64,000 nt of DNA from Bacteroidota bacterium (GTDB taxonomy: Bacteria > Bacteroidota > Bacteroidia > Bacteroidales > FEN-979), in assembly GCA_026391355.1 (NCBI GenBank), contig JAPLDH010000008.1:1-64000 (forward strand), read 5' to 3'. Shown in pieces: positions 45,784-55,952 of this stretch. Position numbers and translations under genes: made by a program. The stretch's first letter is position 1. Each line of letters begins with the position of its first letter. The notes beneath the pieces are model-generated. The model worked only from the letters and a program-made list of their open reading frames with translations, had not been told where the DNA came from and did no database searches.

Positions 45784-47031
45784 TCAATTTGAATTTGTTA
45801 CCCACCTCCAAACGGGCATAATATTAATTGTATAGCCATTGATCTTATACTGCTTGGGGCCTGAATTGTAGGTAAGAAGTGTCGATTGTTCGAGTGACAA
45901 CTCTTTCATTGCTTCGGTTAAAGCTTTAAGTTCACGTTGTAAGGTAAAGGGGTCACTTATGTCATAACTGACCTGAATAAGTTGAACAGGGTTATCCTGA
46001 ATTATAAAATCGACTTCTTTGTTGGTCTTGGTCTTGTAATAAAAAACAGCAAGGTTCCTGCGCTTAAGTTCAAGAAACACAAGGTTCTCCAATAGTCTGC
46101 CTTTATCTTCGGAACTCTTGAAAGAAACTGCATTTCGCAAGCCATTGTCAACCATATATATCTTCTTCAAAGAGAGATACTGGCGTTTCAGGGAAAAATC
46201 AAATTTCAGCAATTCGCTAAACAAATATGAATCCTGCAATAAGGAAATGTATTCCTTAACTGTATTCGGACTTTGCAACTGCAATGTTTTGGCGAGGGAG
46301 TTATAACTGATCACTTTCGTAAAATTGGTAGCGAGAAAAAGACAAAGCCTCTTAAATCCACTTGAATTTCGTATGCCGGAATGAGCTATCAGATCTTTAT
46401 AAAGAACATCTTTATATAACCTTTGAAGGACCTCCTGATCACGTATTCGTAAGTATTCGGGGAAGCCACCACCTAAAAGGTAATCGTCAAAAACCGACAG
46501 TATTCTTGCGATACCGTCGGTAGTAAAATCCTTGTCAGAAATTTTATGAAAGGAGAGGTATTCAACAAATGAGAATGGGTACATCTCTGTGCGGATATAC
46601 CTGCCGGTTAACCGGGTAGCGAGATCGGACGAGAGTATTTTAGAGTTACTTCCTGTGATGAAAATTTTGAACCCTTCATCGAATATTCTCCGGATGAAAC
46701 GCTCCCAGCCGGCGACATATTGAATTTCATCAAAGAAAATAACTGATGCCTGCTGACGTGCTCTAAAAGCGATCATCATCTTTTGAAAATCCTCCAACTC
46801 AAAACCAGAAAGACGTTCATCGTCGAAATTCATGAAATACCAGGAGTCGTAATGTTCTGCGATTTGTCGCATCCATGTTGATTTTCCGGATCTCCGCATC
46901 CCTGTTATAAAGGAGATTTGTTTAAGCTGGATTTGCCTTTGGATATCTAAATTTCTTGGTACTCCAGTTTCTTTATTTTTAAATTGCTTCTCTTGTTCTT
47001 CAATGATAGCAGTCAATTGGGATGATTCCAT
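45784..47031 (-). CDS. ATP-binding protein, AAA_14 plus DUF4143
   Basis: A 415-aa protein of the AAA_14/DUF4143 type, frequent in Bacteroidota and archaea. Walker A is GMRRSGKST, Walker B is VIFFDEIQYVAGW, sensor 1 is ITGSNSKILSSDLATRLTGR. The C-terminal DUF4143 part has KIYMVDNGLRNAV and the nuclease-like YYKTKTNKEVDFII. The role is unknown; such genes move widely and vary between strains. It lies between two long near-identical repeats formed by the FISUMP genes, so recombination could remove it. Confidence 0.88.
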   Translation of the reverse strand: MESSQLTAIIEEQEKQFKNKETGVPRNLDIQRQIQLKQISFITGMRRSGKSTWMRQIAEHYDSWYFMNFDDERLSGFELEDFQKMMIAFRARQQASVIFFDEIQYVAGWERFIRRIFDEGFKIFITGSNSKILSSDLATRLTGRYIRTEMYPFSFVEYLSFHKISDKDFTTDGIARILSVFDDYLLGGGFPEYLRIRDQEVLQRLYKDVLYKDLIAHSGIRNSSGFKRLCLFLATNFTKVISYNSLAKTLQLQSPNTVKEYISLLQDSYLFSELLKFDFSLKRQYLSLKKIYMVDNGLRNAVSFKSSEDKGRLLENLVFLELKRRNLAVFYYKTKTNKEVDFIIQDNPVQLIQVSYDISDPFTLQRELKALTEAMKELSLEQSTLLTYNSGPKQYKINGYTINIMPVWRWVTNSN

Positions 47032-47113
47032 AACAATTTACTTTAGTAATGCAAATTTATGTACTTTATTTGCAATAGTAATGCAAATTTATAAATTGAT
47101 AAGAATAAACCAC

Positions 47114-50100
47114 TCAATCCCTTATACACCGGACACTAAAAGCATTCGATCTGAATGCAGGGTATAAGGACACTGACGGATCAACATCATTCATCCCATG
47201 ACTCCAGGCTTTGGTGCTTCCATGTGTTGTCGACGACCAGAAGAACGTTGCAAACCCGCTCCAAGCCCATGTTGTATTCATATGCCGGGCACCGGATAAT
47301 GTAGCATTGAACCCTGAATAACCGGAGGAGAGCAAAGGCAACGCAGCAAAAGCGTTACTGATATAAGTGGCAAATAATGTATTCCAGTCTGCTTCAGTAG
47401 GAACATGCCAGCCGGGTGGGCAGAATCCCTGGGTTGACAATGTTTCATCGTACTGCATCAGTTCGTCCCATTGGTAACGGTCAGCGGGTTCCCACAAATT
47501 AAAGGTAACGCGTTACGCGTCACGATTGTCACGATTGCGCTGGCAGAACACAAAGTAGCATTTGTACAGGTATAGGTAATGATGTGCGTTCCAACCCCTG
47601 CAAGTGCGGGATAGAAGATGCCGTTTGTAACACCGGATCCTGAATAGGTTCCTCCTAACGGGATTCCTCCTTTGAGCCGAAAAAGCTGCGCATTGATTGT
47701 AGTTATGGAATCATTGCACCGGGTGAATGTTACAACCGGTGTTGTTGCAACCCCCATCGTGATTGTGTTGCTGGTAGCAGGATTTCCGGTTGTGCAAGTG
47801 AGGTTCGAGGTTAGCGTGCAGGTGATCAGATCACCGTTTATGGGAACATATTGGTATGTGGTACTGTTGGTCCCGGCAATAATTCCATTGACTTTCCACA
47901 GGTAAACCGGGGTTGTTCCTCCATTTGTCGGAGTGGCCGTGTAGGTGACCGGAATCCCTGAACAGATTGGATTAGTGGAAGCACTGATCGAAACACTCAC
48001 CAGCATATTTGCGTTGACCGTCATAGTAATTGTGTTGGACGTTGCCGGGTTGTTGCTCGCGCAAAGAGCGCTCGAATTAAGAATGCAGGAAAGCTGAATG
48101 CTCAATGCAGGAATGAAGGTATAGGTATTCGAATTTGTCCCAACGTTGACACCATCAACTTGCCACTGATAAACAGGTGTTGCTCCTGGGTTAATTGCCG
48201 TGGCTGTGGCAGTAACCTGACTCCCGGCGCAGACGATGTTCGAAGGAACCGAAATGGTTAAACTTACCGGGAGGGTCGGATTGACGGTCATACAAATTGA
48301 ATTGGATGTTGCCGGGTTCCCGCTGGAACATACCAAGTTTGAATTCAGGATGCAACTGATGCAATCCCCATTGACAGATGTATAGGTAAACTGGGAGTTG
48401 TTTGCTCCAGTGTTAAGCCCGTTCACTTTCCATTGGTAACCAGGTGTTGTTCCTCCATTGGTCGGGGTGGCAATGAAGGTTATAGAAGTTCCGCTGCAAA
48501 CAGTCGTAACAGGTGTTGATATAACTATGCTCACCGGATTCACGGTATTTTCAAACATGGTAATCGTATTCGAAGTGGCCGGGTTGCCAGTCGGGCAGGC
48601 AATATTTGAGTTCAAAATACATGTTACAAGATCACCGTTGGCCGGAATATAGGAATAGACAGGATTATTCGTACCAACCCCGATCCCGTTTACTTTCCAC
48701 GAATAAGACGGAGTTGTTCCAGAAAGTAACGGTCGATCCCTGGCAATAGGGGTTATTTGAAGTATTAATGGAAACACTGACCGGTAGCATCGGATGTACG
48801 GTCAGGGCGATGGCATTTGAGGTTGCCGGGTTGCCGATGGTACATTGAGTTAATGAAGATGTCAGTACACAAGTGACAACATCCCCGTTTGAAGGAACAT
48901 AGGTGTAATAGATGCTGTTCCCCGGTACAACGATCCCGTTGATTTTCCACTGAATGGAAGGTGAGAATCCCCCGTTTACGGGATAAGCCGTAAAGAACAC
49001 ATTTGTAGTATCGCACACATCGGTTGCGGTAGCAGTGAGGGTCACGCTGACAATCCCTGCAGGATTTATTGTAACCTGATAGTCGACTGTTGAACCAAAG
49101 CAACTCCCGACATTGGGTGTAATGTGATAGGTAACAATTCCAGGGTTTGATCCCCCATTTACAAGAATCTGGTTTATAACAATTCCGGAATCAGGGCTAA
49201 ACCCGGTAATGCTTCCCGATGTCAGGGAGGCAGTCCAGTCGAAGGTTGCTCCGTTCACATTCGAGGAAAGCGCTATGTTGGTTGATTCCCCCGAGCAGAT
49301 GGATTTTGACAAGGGATTGTTGGTCACTGCGGGTATAGGTGTTGTGATCAGTTGAACCGTATCCGTGCCGGTGCAATTTGCACTGTTTGTAACCAAAGCG
49401 GCATAGGATCCGGATAGATTGGTTTTGAATAGCTGTCCGGTTCCCACCGTCAAACCCGAACCGACATCTTTCCATTGATAGGTACAACCGGAACAGAAAC
49501 CAGCGTCAAAGGTAGCCGAATCCCCTTGGCAGATAGTCCTATCGGGTCCCCCAGTCACCTGGGGACTGGCAACAATGGTAATGGTTTGCCAGGAGGTATC
49601 TGTTCGCATATCGATATGCCGCACGAATAATTCAACCGTGTAATTTCCTGCTGTATTGAAAACATGAGAAGGATTAGGCAAGTTTGAATAATTTGAATTA
49701 CCGGCCGAAGGATCGCCAAAGTCCCAGTGAATGCTGTCGGCAGGAGGCCAGATATCACCATAAAAATGGACAGTATCGGCCTGACAGTTTTCTGAATGAT
49801 GAATATATGCCTTGTAACGTTGCAAGAACTGAGGCAAGCCTTGACGTGCCCAATTGCCAGGTAGCAAACAAACCACATTCTTTTGGAAATTGCATCCCAA
49901 TCCCTGAGTGGATGGATTGTTAATGACACTTAAAGAATCTTTATAAGATTGAGGTAAATAAATTTTATTATCAGGTCCCCTTTGAATTTGCGAAGGCCAA
50001 AAATTGTATGGGGCACTTATTAAAATTTGACTTTGTTTAAATAAAGCTGAATCCGTTTTCGTCCCGTCGAACTGATATAAGCCTGGCGGGTTTGGTTCAC

Positions 50101-50980
50101 ATTGACAGGTCAGATATAAATACTTATTATCAACCGACCATTCTGCACCACAATTAACGAATGATTCATTTTGAGGTGCACATCTGAACAGAAATAATGG
50201 TGTGATGACTCCAGTTTTGGAATTAAAGCTTCAATACTCTGCAACGCTGTCATAAAGACAGATTAGTTTAGTTCCATCAGGAGATATTCTTATGAAATCA
50301 ATTCCCTGATTAGAATAAGTAGTTGAAATAAAGTAAGTACTTTGACTTTGGACTGGGACAGTATCGATACCTGAGGCCGTGATCAAATATGACAGGTATT
50401 TGTAACTATTATGTCTGTTGCGGGTAACGATCCAAACATCTTTATTGTTTTGGTGACGCGTGCCAGTTATCACATAAGCCGTCCATTCACCACCAGGGAC
50501 AGGAACCATTTTCTCAGTAGGTTCAATATCTCCTAAGCCTCCGTCCAAACGCATATTTATGAGGGAATAAAATAATCCACCATATGAGACACTTGGAGAC
50601 CTTACGACAAATAAGAAATACGTGCTATCATCTGTTAAATTCTGCACAACAAAATAAGGTTGAAATGCATTTGCATCATTATTGGAAAACAATAATCCAT
50701 TTGGCATTGGATCATTGTTTCTATTATAAACCGTTGGTGATGTAAATGCACTAGCGTAGAATAAAAGATTTCCAGTTGAATCAGAGGTCGTGGCAGACGA
50801 ATAAGGAGCCATAAGAAAATAATTAACGGTTGTAATGGGGAGTGGTATTCCAGAATTAAAGTTTACCCCGGCATGTGAGCCGAAAGTCCAGTTATTCCAT
50901 TCACCCTGAGAAAGCCCACTAACAGGGAACAATAACTCACAAATGATTGTCAAAAGGAATAATTCTGAAATTTTTTTCAT
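47114..50980 (-). pseudogene. Second large FISUMP surface protein, with a stop and two frameshifts
   Basis: The N-terminus (50980 to 50231) is a signal peptide then GEWNNWTFGSHAGVNFNSGI, a common start of large secreted proteins with PKD/Ig repeats. An in-frame TGA (50231-50233) interrupts it, yet the same frame stays open to 48665 and continues with TYFLF..., PKD-like (IHWDFGDPSAGNSNY) and Ig-like domains. The frame then breaks near 48721 at the same WNNSVLF join as in the first copy. A further Ig-like stretch (to 47458) loses frame near 47475, where 10 bp present in the first copy are missing. A FISUMP domain follows to 47114. Three lesions argue for a pseudogene, unless assembly errors are involved. 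Confidence 0.72.
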
Positions 50981-51133
50981 GCGTTATAGTTCCCTGTAAT
51001 GCATTGATAGTATTTTATTAAGCAATTGATACTTTAAAGTGTGACATAGAAATGTGGGGTATTGGTATTACATGATGATAAGAGGAAATCTCAATTACTT
51101 CTATCCGCCCGGTTGTGTTCTCTTTCGTTATTT

Positions 51134-51325
51134 TCATTTGATCCTGGTATTGATTTCTTCAAATTCGACATCTTTGTGCAACACGAAATAATCAATTTTT
51201 CCGTCTACGATATAAAATTCCGCCTTGCTTTCGAATCCATTGTATTTTCCATGAACATGTATTGGTTCATGCTCATTGGAGTAAAAAAAGATAAGAATTC
51301 CCAGGTATTCAAAAATCTTAGGCAT
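51134..51325 (-). CDS. DUF4160 protein, shortened
   Basis: A 63-aa protein that starts as a normal DUF4160 member (MPKIFEYLGILIFFYSNEHE, PIHVHGKYNGFESKAEFYIV) and ends as one (DYFVLHKDVEFEEINTRIK). The usual 25-30 residues between the IVDGKI strand and the WIDYFVLHK segment are missing, so an in-frame internal deletion is likely. The family role is unknown. It lies at the edge of the accessory island. Confidence 0.65.
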   Translation of the reverse strand: MPKIFEYLGILIFFYSNEHEPIHVHGKYNGFESKAEFYIVDGKIDYFVLHKDVEFEEINTRIK

Positions 51326-51387
51326 TACACTTTTTCTTACAAAGTTACAAATTCTACAAAACTTTCAAACAACTGATTAAAAACTGA

Positions 51388-51439
51388 ATTATTACTTGTG
51401 AAATTTTTGACAATAGCATTTGGAAATTTTATAACTTTG
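51388..51439 (+). promoter_or_regulatory. Right copy of the 41-bp direct repeat with a promoter for the pstS-like operon
   Basis: Bases 51388-51428 repeat 41309-41349 (37 of 41). TTGACAAT at 51407-51414 and TAACTTTG at 51432-51439 form a good Bacteroidota promoter with 22 bp between the TTG and the -7 element. It lies 46 bp before the chosen start of the lipoprotein gene at 51486. Confidence 0.75.
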
Positions 51440-51485
51440 TATGCTTTTCGAAAATCGTGCTGATTTTCAAATTAACAGCTCATTT

Positions 51486-52442
51486 ATGTCAGAGAAATCA
51501 AGGGTTTTTACCTTCATTGCCGGGGGATTACTTGTATTCCTCATGATGCTGACCGGGTGCAATGGAAATGTCAAAAAAAAGGCCACTGATACCCCCACTT
51601 CCGGAACTGTAAAGATCGGTGTTGATGACTCCTATAAATTATTAGCGGATGCTGAAATTTTCACTTTTCAATCATTTTATTCAGAAGCTAAAATAGATAC
51701 TATCTGCAGGCCGGAAACGGATATACTCAATGCTTTCCTGAAGGATTCAGTTTCAATGATGATCGTGAACCGTCCCCTGACAAAGGAAGAAGAGCAAAAC
51801 CTGAATGCAAAGCAGATAATTCCACGGACATTGAAAATTGCTTACGATGCTGTTGCACTGATCGTAAATAATGAAAATCCGGATTCCAATTTGTTTTATG
51901 ATCATATTGCAAGCATCTTCCAGGGTAAAATTGATAATTGGAAGCAGATCAACCCAAAATCAAAACTGAATGAACTGAAAATTGTATTCGATAACTTCAA
52001 ATCCGGTATTCCCCGTTATTTTCGGGAGAAGTTCCTGGTTTCGAAGCTTCCTGCGAACTGTTTTGCCGTTCATAACAATGAAGAGGTCATCGATTTCGTG
52101 GAAAAAAATAAAAATGCAATAGGCATGATCAGTGTTAACTGGGTAAGCGACAGATCAGATACTGTTACTATCCGCTTTCTTAAAAAGGTGAAGATTGCAG
52201 GGATCAGCACACCGGGAACAGCCGATCCTCATACTGATTTTTATCAGCCATATCAAGCATATATTGCAAAAAAAATATATCCTTTTATCAGGGAAGTTTA
52301 TTGTATTAACAGACAAACATATGTAGGCCTGGCGTATGGGTTAACCTCATTTATCGCAGGTTCACAGGGTCAGCTCATTGTTCTTCATTCCGGACTTGTT
52401 CCTGCCACCATGCCTGTTCGTGTCGTTGAAATCAAACATTAA
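51486..52442 (+). CDS. PstS-like phosphate/PBP-superfamily lipoprotein
   Basis: A 318-aa lipoprotein (FIAGGLLVFLMMLTGCNGN, lipobox LTGC) of the PBP-like superfamily similar to phosphate-binding PstS. TSGTVKIGVDDSYKLLADAE, VNRPLTKEEEQNL, VALIVNNENPDS and IASIFQGKIDNWKQINPKS follow the family pattern. The frame extends 15 codons further up, but the -7 promoter element lies at 51432-51439, so the Met at 51486 is chosen. In Bacteroidota this protein often precedes a TPR protein and the TonB energising genes, as here. Its ligand and link to TonB are unknown. Confidence 0.78.
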   Translation: MSEKSRVFTFIAGGLLVFLMMLTGCNGNVKKKATDTPTSGTVKIGVDDSYKLLADAEIFTFQSFYSEAKIDTICRPETDILNAFLKDSVSMMIVNRPLTKEEEQNLNAKQIIPRTLKIAYDAVALIVNNENPDSNLFYDHIASIFQGKIDNWKQINPKSKLNELKIVFDNFKSGIPRYFREKFLVSKLPANCFAVHNNEEVIDFVEKNKNAIGMISVNWVSDRSDTVTIRFLKKVKIAGISTPGTADPHTDFYQPYQAYIAKKIYPFIREVYCINRQTYVGLAYGLTSFIAGSQGQLIVLHSGLVPATMPVRVVEIKH

Positions 52443-52459
52443 TTGAAGGAGAACCATAT

Positions 52460-54181
52460 ATGTCAAGACTAAATAAGAAAGTCATGCTCTTTTCGCTGAT
52501 CATCCCGGCAATTGTCCTCAATCTGTCAGTCAATGCACAGGATCTTGAAAATGCAATGAGACTAACCCGGAACGAACGGTTTGGGGATGCTGAGAAAGTT
52601 TATAAGGAACTGATCCAGAAGAATCCCACGGATGGAGAAACCTATTACTTTTATGGAAATAATTACCTCCAGAAATATTTTTCCGATACTGCCACCATCT
52701 CCTTTACTGAAATGGCTGATTCAGCCACACTGGTATTTCAGAAAGGAATACAGCAGGATATTAAGAATCCCCTGAATTATATCGGGCTGGGAGAGATCGC
52801 ACTGATCAAGAAAAATATGACAGATGCACAGCAGTTGTATGCAAAAGCCATGTCGCTGCTCCCTTCAAAAACAAATAAAACACCTACAATTCCACCGGGT
52901 AAACAGGCAGAAGCCCTTATCGGGATGGCCAGCGGTTACATTAAAGCGGGAATCATGGATACTGCACAGGTCTTATCATGGCTTCGGAATGCAGAGAAAC
53001 TTGATAATAAGAATTATGATTTGTATATCGTGAAAGGGGATGCCTATATCTTCCTTCTGAACGATGGATCAAAAGCTATTTCCAACTATAATATGGCTCA
53101 ATATTTCAACCCCAGGTCGCCCCAGGCAAAATTACGCGTAGGTCAACTATGGATGAGGGCTAGAAATTATAAAGATGCGTTAAACTCATATTATGAAGTG
53201 ATCAAGATCGATTCCTCCTTCGCACCGGCTTACCGGGAATTAGGATTTTTATTATCAAAAGCAGGGAAAAATGATGATGCAAAAAAATATTTTGAAAAAT
53301 TTGTAAAACTCAATGCCGGTAATGTAACAGCTCGTATCCAGTACATCAACACATTGCTCGACATTGAAGATTATAAAGAAGCCATCAATCAGATCAATGA
53401 AATTTACAAGTCGGATACTACAAGGAATGACCTGAACCGTGCATTGGCTTACTCTTATTATGAGATAGGCCAATATGACAAGGGGCTGCTTTATATCAAA
53501 AAATTCCTTACCCATGCAAAAGCTGAAAAAGTAAGACCTACTGACTTTGTTTATTATGGAAGGCTGCTCTCCAAGAATAAGATAGATTCTTTAGCCACTA
53601 TCAACCTTCTGAAAGCGTATAACCTCGATACCTCGCGGTCGGAGTTACTGTCGGAGGCCGCATTTTCATATAACAGGATGAAAAACTATAATAAATCAAT
53701 TGAAATCTATACTAAAAAGATCGAGTTGAAGAAAGCCAATGCAATGGATTACTACAACCTGGGGAAGGTCTACTACAATGTGCAGAATTTTGTTCTGGCT
53801 GACACCATGCTGGCGATTTTCAATGTAAAGCAACCCGATTACCTTCAAGGATTACTATGGAGGGCCAGAACAAGGTCAAACCGTGATTCTACCGATGAAA
53901 AAGGAAATAATGTAACAGGGTTTGCTATCCACATATATGAATCTATACTGGAAAAAACACAATCTGATACTGCAAAGTACAACAAAGAGAGATATGAAGC
54001 GTTAGATTATCTGGCATATTACCATTTAAGCCAGTTTTATAAAAACCCAAAATTAAAGGAAGAAGGGGGAAAAGCAGTTGAGTATTATAGCCGAATGATC
54101 ATGATCAATCCCAATGATGAAAAAAGCCTGAACCTTGAAAAGAACCATGTTATTGACAAGATAAAGCAAAAACTGAAATAA
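52460..54181 (+). CDS. TPR-repeat exported protein
   Basis: A 573-aa protein with a signal peptide (MLFSLIIPAIVLNLSVNAQ) and many TPR units, for example AEKVYKELIQKNPTDGETYY, FAPAYRELGFLLSKAGKNDD and AMDYYNLGKVYYNVQNF. It should be periplasmic. It follows the PstS-like gene by 17 bp and precedes exbB, a common Bacteroidota order; a scaffold or assembly role for the ExbBD/TonB complex is inferred only from position. Confidence 0.82.
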   Translation: MSRLNKKVMLFSLIIPAIVLNLSVNAQDLENAMRLTRNERFGDAEKVYKELIQKNPTDGETYYFYGNNYLQKYFSDTATISFTEMADSATLVFQKGIQQDIKNPLNYIGLGEIALIKKNMTDAQQLYAKAMSLLPSKTNKTPTIPPGKQAEALIGMASGYIKAGIMDTAQVLSWLRNAEKLDNKNYDLYIVKGDAYIFLLNDGSKAISNYNMAQYFNPRSPQAKLRVGQLWMRARNYKDALNSYYEVIKIDSSFAPAYRELGFLLSKAGKNDDAKKYFEKFVKLNAGNVTARIQYINTLLDIEDYKEAINQINEIYKSDTTRNDLNRALAYSYYEIGQYDKGLLYIKKFLTHAKAEKVRPTDFVYYGRLLSKNKIDSLATINLLKAYNLDTSRSELLSEAAFSYNRMKNYNKSIEIYTKKIELKKANAMDYYNLGKVYYNVQNFVLADTMLAIFNVKQPDYLQGLLWRARTRSNRDSTDEKGNNVTGFAIHIYESILEKTQSDTAKYNKERYEALDYLAYYHLSQFYKNPKLKEEGGKAVEYYSRMIMINPNDEKSLNLEKNHVIDKIKQKLK

Positions 54182-54275
54182 AATCGAAACCTATTGAATT
54201 TATTGAGACTGAGTTAATATTGTTTCGCAATTTATCAGGATTTTCATATATTAGCATTTTATAATTTAATTTTTT

Positions 54276-54283
54276 TATTTTTG
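54276..54283 (+). promoter_or_regulatory. Candidate -7 element (TATTTTTG) for exbB
   Basis: TAnnTTTG match 59 bp before exbB, within an A/T-rich gap of 161 bp after the TPR gene. Confidence 0.45.
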
Positions 54284-54342
54284 CATGTGTTAAAAGAAGA
54301 AATTTAATCAACAAATCAGTTAATTCATAAAATTTATAAAAA

Positions 54343-55167
54343 ATGAGCAAGACAGCGAAAAAAAGCGAACAATCCATAGGTGACGCTTTAGGATCATGGT
54401 TCACAGTGGGTGTAATTCTTGTGGCAGCAGCCATTTCTATTCTCCTATTTATCTATGTAATGGGTAACCCTGCATTTTTTGAAGGAGGAAATCGTGAAGG
54501 TCGTGTTTTAGGTGGCAATTACCTGGCAATCATTTATAAAGGTGGTTGGGTTGTTCCATTGCTGATGACCGTGTTATTGGTACTTTTCACTTTTTCTATC
54601 GAGAGAGGAATTACACTTGCAAGAGCCAAAGGAAAAGGGAGAATCAATGTTTTTGTAAAAACCCTCCAGACCCAGTTGAATAACAATGAACTTGACGAGG
54701 CTATTGCCGGTTGTGACAAACAGAAAGGCTCACTGGCCAATGTTATGAAAGCCGGTCTTCTCAGGTACAAAGCATTGCAGGGGGATACCACCCTTGAAAA
54801 AGATCAGAAGATTCTTGCCCTGCAGAAAGAATTCGAAGAAGCCTCTGCCCTTGAACTTCCAACCCTTTCGAAGAATCTTGTCATTTTATCAACCATTGCT
54901 TCTATCTCCGTACTAATCGGTCTTATGGGAACGGTGCTGGGGATGATCCGCGCATTTAAAGCACTGGCACAAGCAGGCGCTCCTGACGCATTAGCTTTGG
55001 CAACCGGGATTTCAGAAGCGCTGATCAATACAGCATTTGGTATTGCAGGTTCACTGATAGCCATCGTTCTTTATAACTTTTTCTCTACTCAGATCGATAG
55101 CTTTACTTACAAGATTGATGAAGCAGGGTTCAGTCTGGTTCAGTCTTTTGCAGCAAAAAACAAGTAA
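54343..55167 (+). CDS. exbB: ExbB/TolQ/MotA-family proton channel protein
   Basis: A 274-aa membrane protein with a longer N-terminus than enterobacterial ExbB. TM1 is near 20-42, TM2 in VPLLMTVLLVLFTFSIERGI, and TM3-TM4 carry IASISVLIGLMGTVLGMIRA and ISEALINTAFGIAGSLIAI, the family signature. It forms the pentameric channel that powers TonB. It is the first of exbB-exbD-exbD-tonB. Confidence 0.93.
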   Translation: MSKTAKKSEQSIGDALGSWFTVGVILVAAAISILLFIYVMGNPAFFEGGNREGRVLGGNYLAIIYKGGWVVPLLMTVLLVLFTFSIERGITLARAKGKGRINVFVKTLQTQLNNNELDEAIAGCDKQKGSLANVMKAGLLRYKALQGDTTLEKDQKILALQKEFEEASALELPTLSKNLVILSTIASISVLIGLMGTVLGMIRAFKALAQAGAPDALALATGISEALINTAFGIAGSLIAIVLYNFFSTQIDSFTYKIDEAGFSLVQSFAAKNK

Positions 55168-55238
55168 TGTTCTTGGTAACACATTGACCAGTTGCCATTT
55201 ATCATTTACAATTTTTACATCGTTAAAAATATATTTTC

Positions 55239-55913
55239 ATGCCAAAGATTAAAGCACCCGCCAGATCACCACACATAGACATGACGCCTATGGTGGACTT
55301 ATTTTCACTGCTGCTTACTTTTTTTATGTTGACAACTTCTTTTCGTCCCCAGGAGCCTGCGCTCGTGGATACTCCCTCTTCTATTTCTGAAAAACAGGCT
55401 CAGGATAAGAATATCATGACAATTATGGTTGACAGCATCGGGCGTGTTTATTTCAACATTGATAATGGGAAAGACACGACCAAGCATATCAGAGCCGAGA
55501 TTTTGCAGGCAATGGCTATTGAATATAAAGTAAAACCGCCTTACACAAAAGATGAACTTACGGCATTTAGTCGCCTGGGAAGTTTCGGCACTTCGATCGA
55601 TTCCATAAGGGGATGGATCGCCCCGGAAAAATGGCCCAGGACAAAAGCTCATCCCAATCTCTTTAAAAGAGATGAGTTTCAGAAAGCGGGAATACCCATG
55701 AAGGATTCTGCCAATTATGAATTCAAATATTGGATACGAAATGCCAGGAAATATAACCCGGATGCAGAAGTTGCCATTAAAGGAGATGCAGGTACAGATT
55801 ATAAGGTGATCAAAAGAATAATTGATATTCTACAGGATAATAATGTAAATAAATTCAACCTCATTACCAATCTCCAGAAACAGGATGTCAAACTTACCGA
55901 TATTCCGAAATAA
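55239..55913 (+). CDS. exbD: ExbD-family biopolymer transport protein (first copy)
   Basis: A 224-aa protein with the ExbD transmembrane segment IDMTPMVDLFSLLLTFFMLT, which includes the essential Asp. A periplasmic domain follows (AEVAIKGDAGTDYKVIKRII). It is longer than E. coli ExbD because of an insertion of about 70 residues in the middle, usual for these paired Bacteroidota ExbDs. The second exbD follows 39 bp later. Confidence 0.9.
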   Translation: MPKIKAPARSPHIDMTPMVDLFSLLLTFFMLTTSFRPQEPALVDTPSSISEKQAQDKNIMTIMVDSIGRVYFNIDNGKDTTKHIRAEILQAMAIEYKVKPPYTKDELTAFSRLGSFGTSIDSIRGWIAPEKWPRTKAHPNLFKRDEFQKAGIPMKDSANYEFKYWIRNARKYNPDAEVAIKGDAGTDYKVIKRIIDILQDNNVNKFNLITNLQKQDVKLTDIPK

Positions 55914-55952
55914 CCAGGGGAATGAGTAGTTTTATTATTAAAAAGAAAAAAC

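Noticed and set aside
45581-45811. 76-codon minus-strand frame between the FISUMP gene and the ATPase gene
   Set aside because: No family pattern, no plausible start context, and it overlaps the end of the ATPase gene; likely chance.
50231-50233. Selenocysteine codon or altered genetic code at the in-frame TGA
   Set aside because: No SECIS-like hairpin was recognised and TGA serves as a normal stop elsewhere (for example the mlaE stop at 10420-10422).
51441-51485. 15-codon extension of the PstS-like lipoprotein
   Set aside because: The promoter's -7 element ends at 51439, so transcription starts too late for this ATG; the Met at 51486 starts a proper lipoprotein signal.
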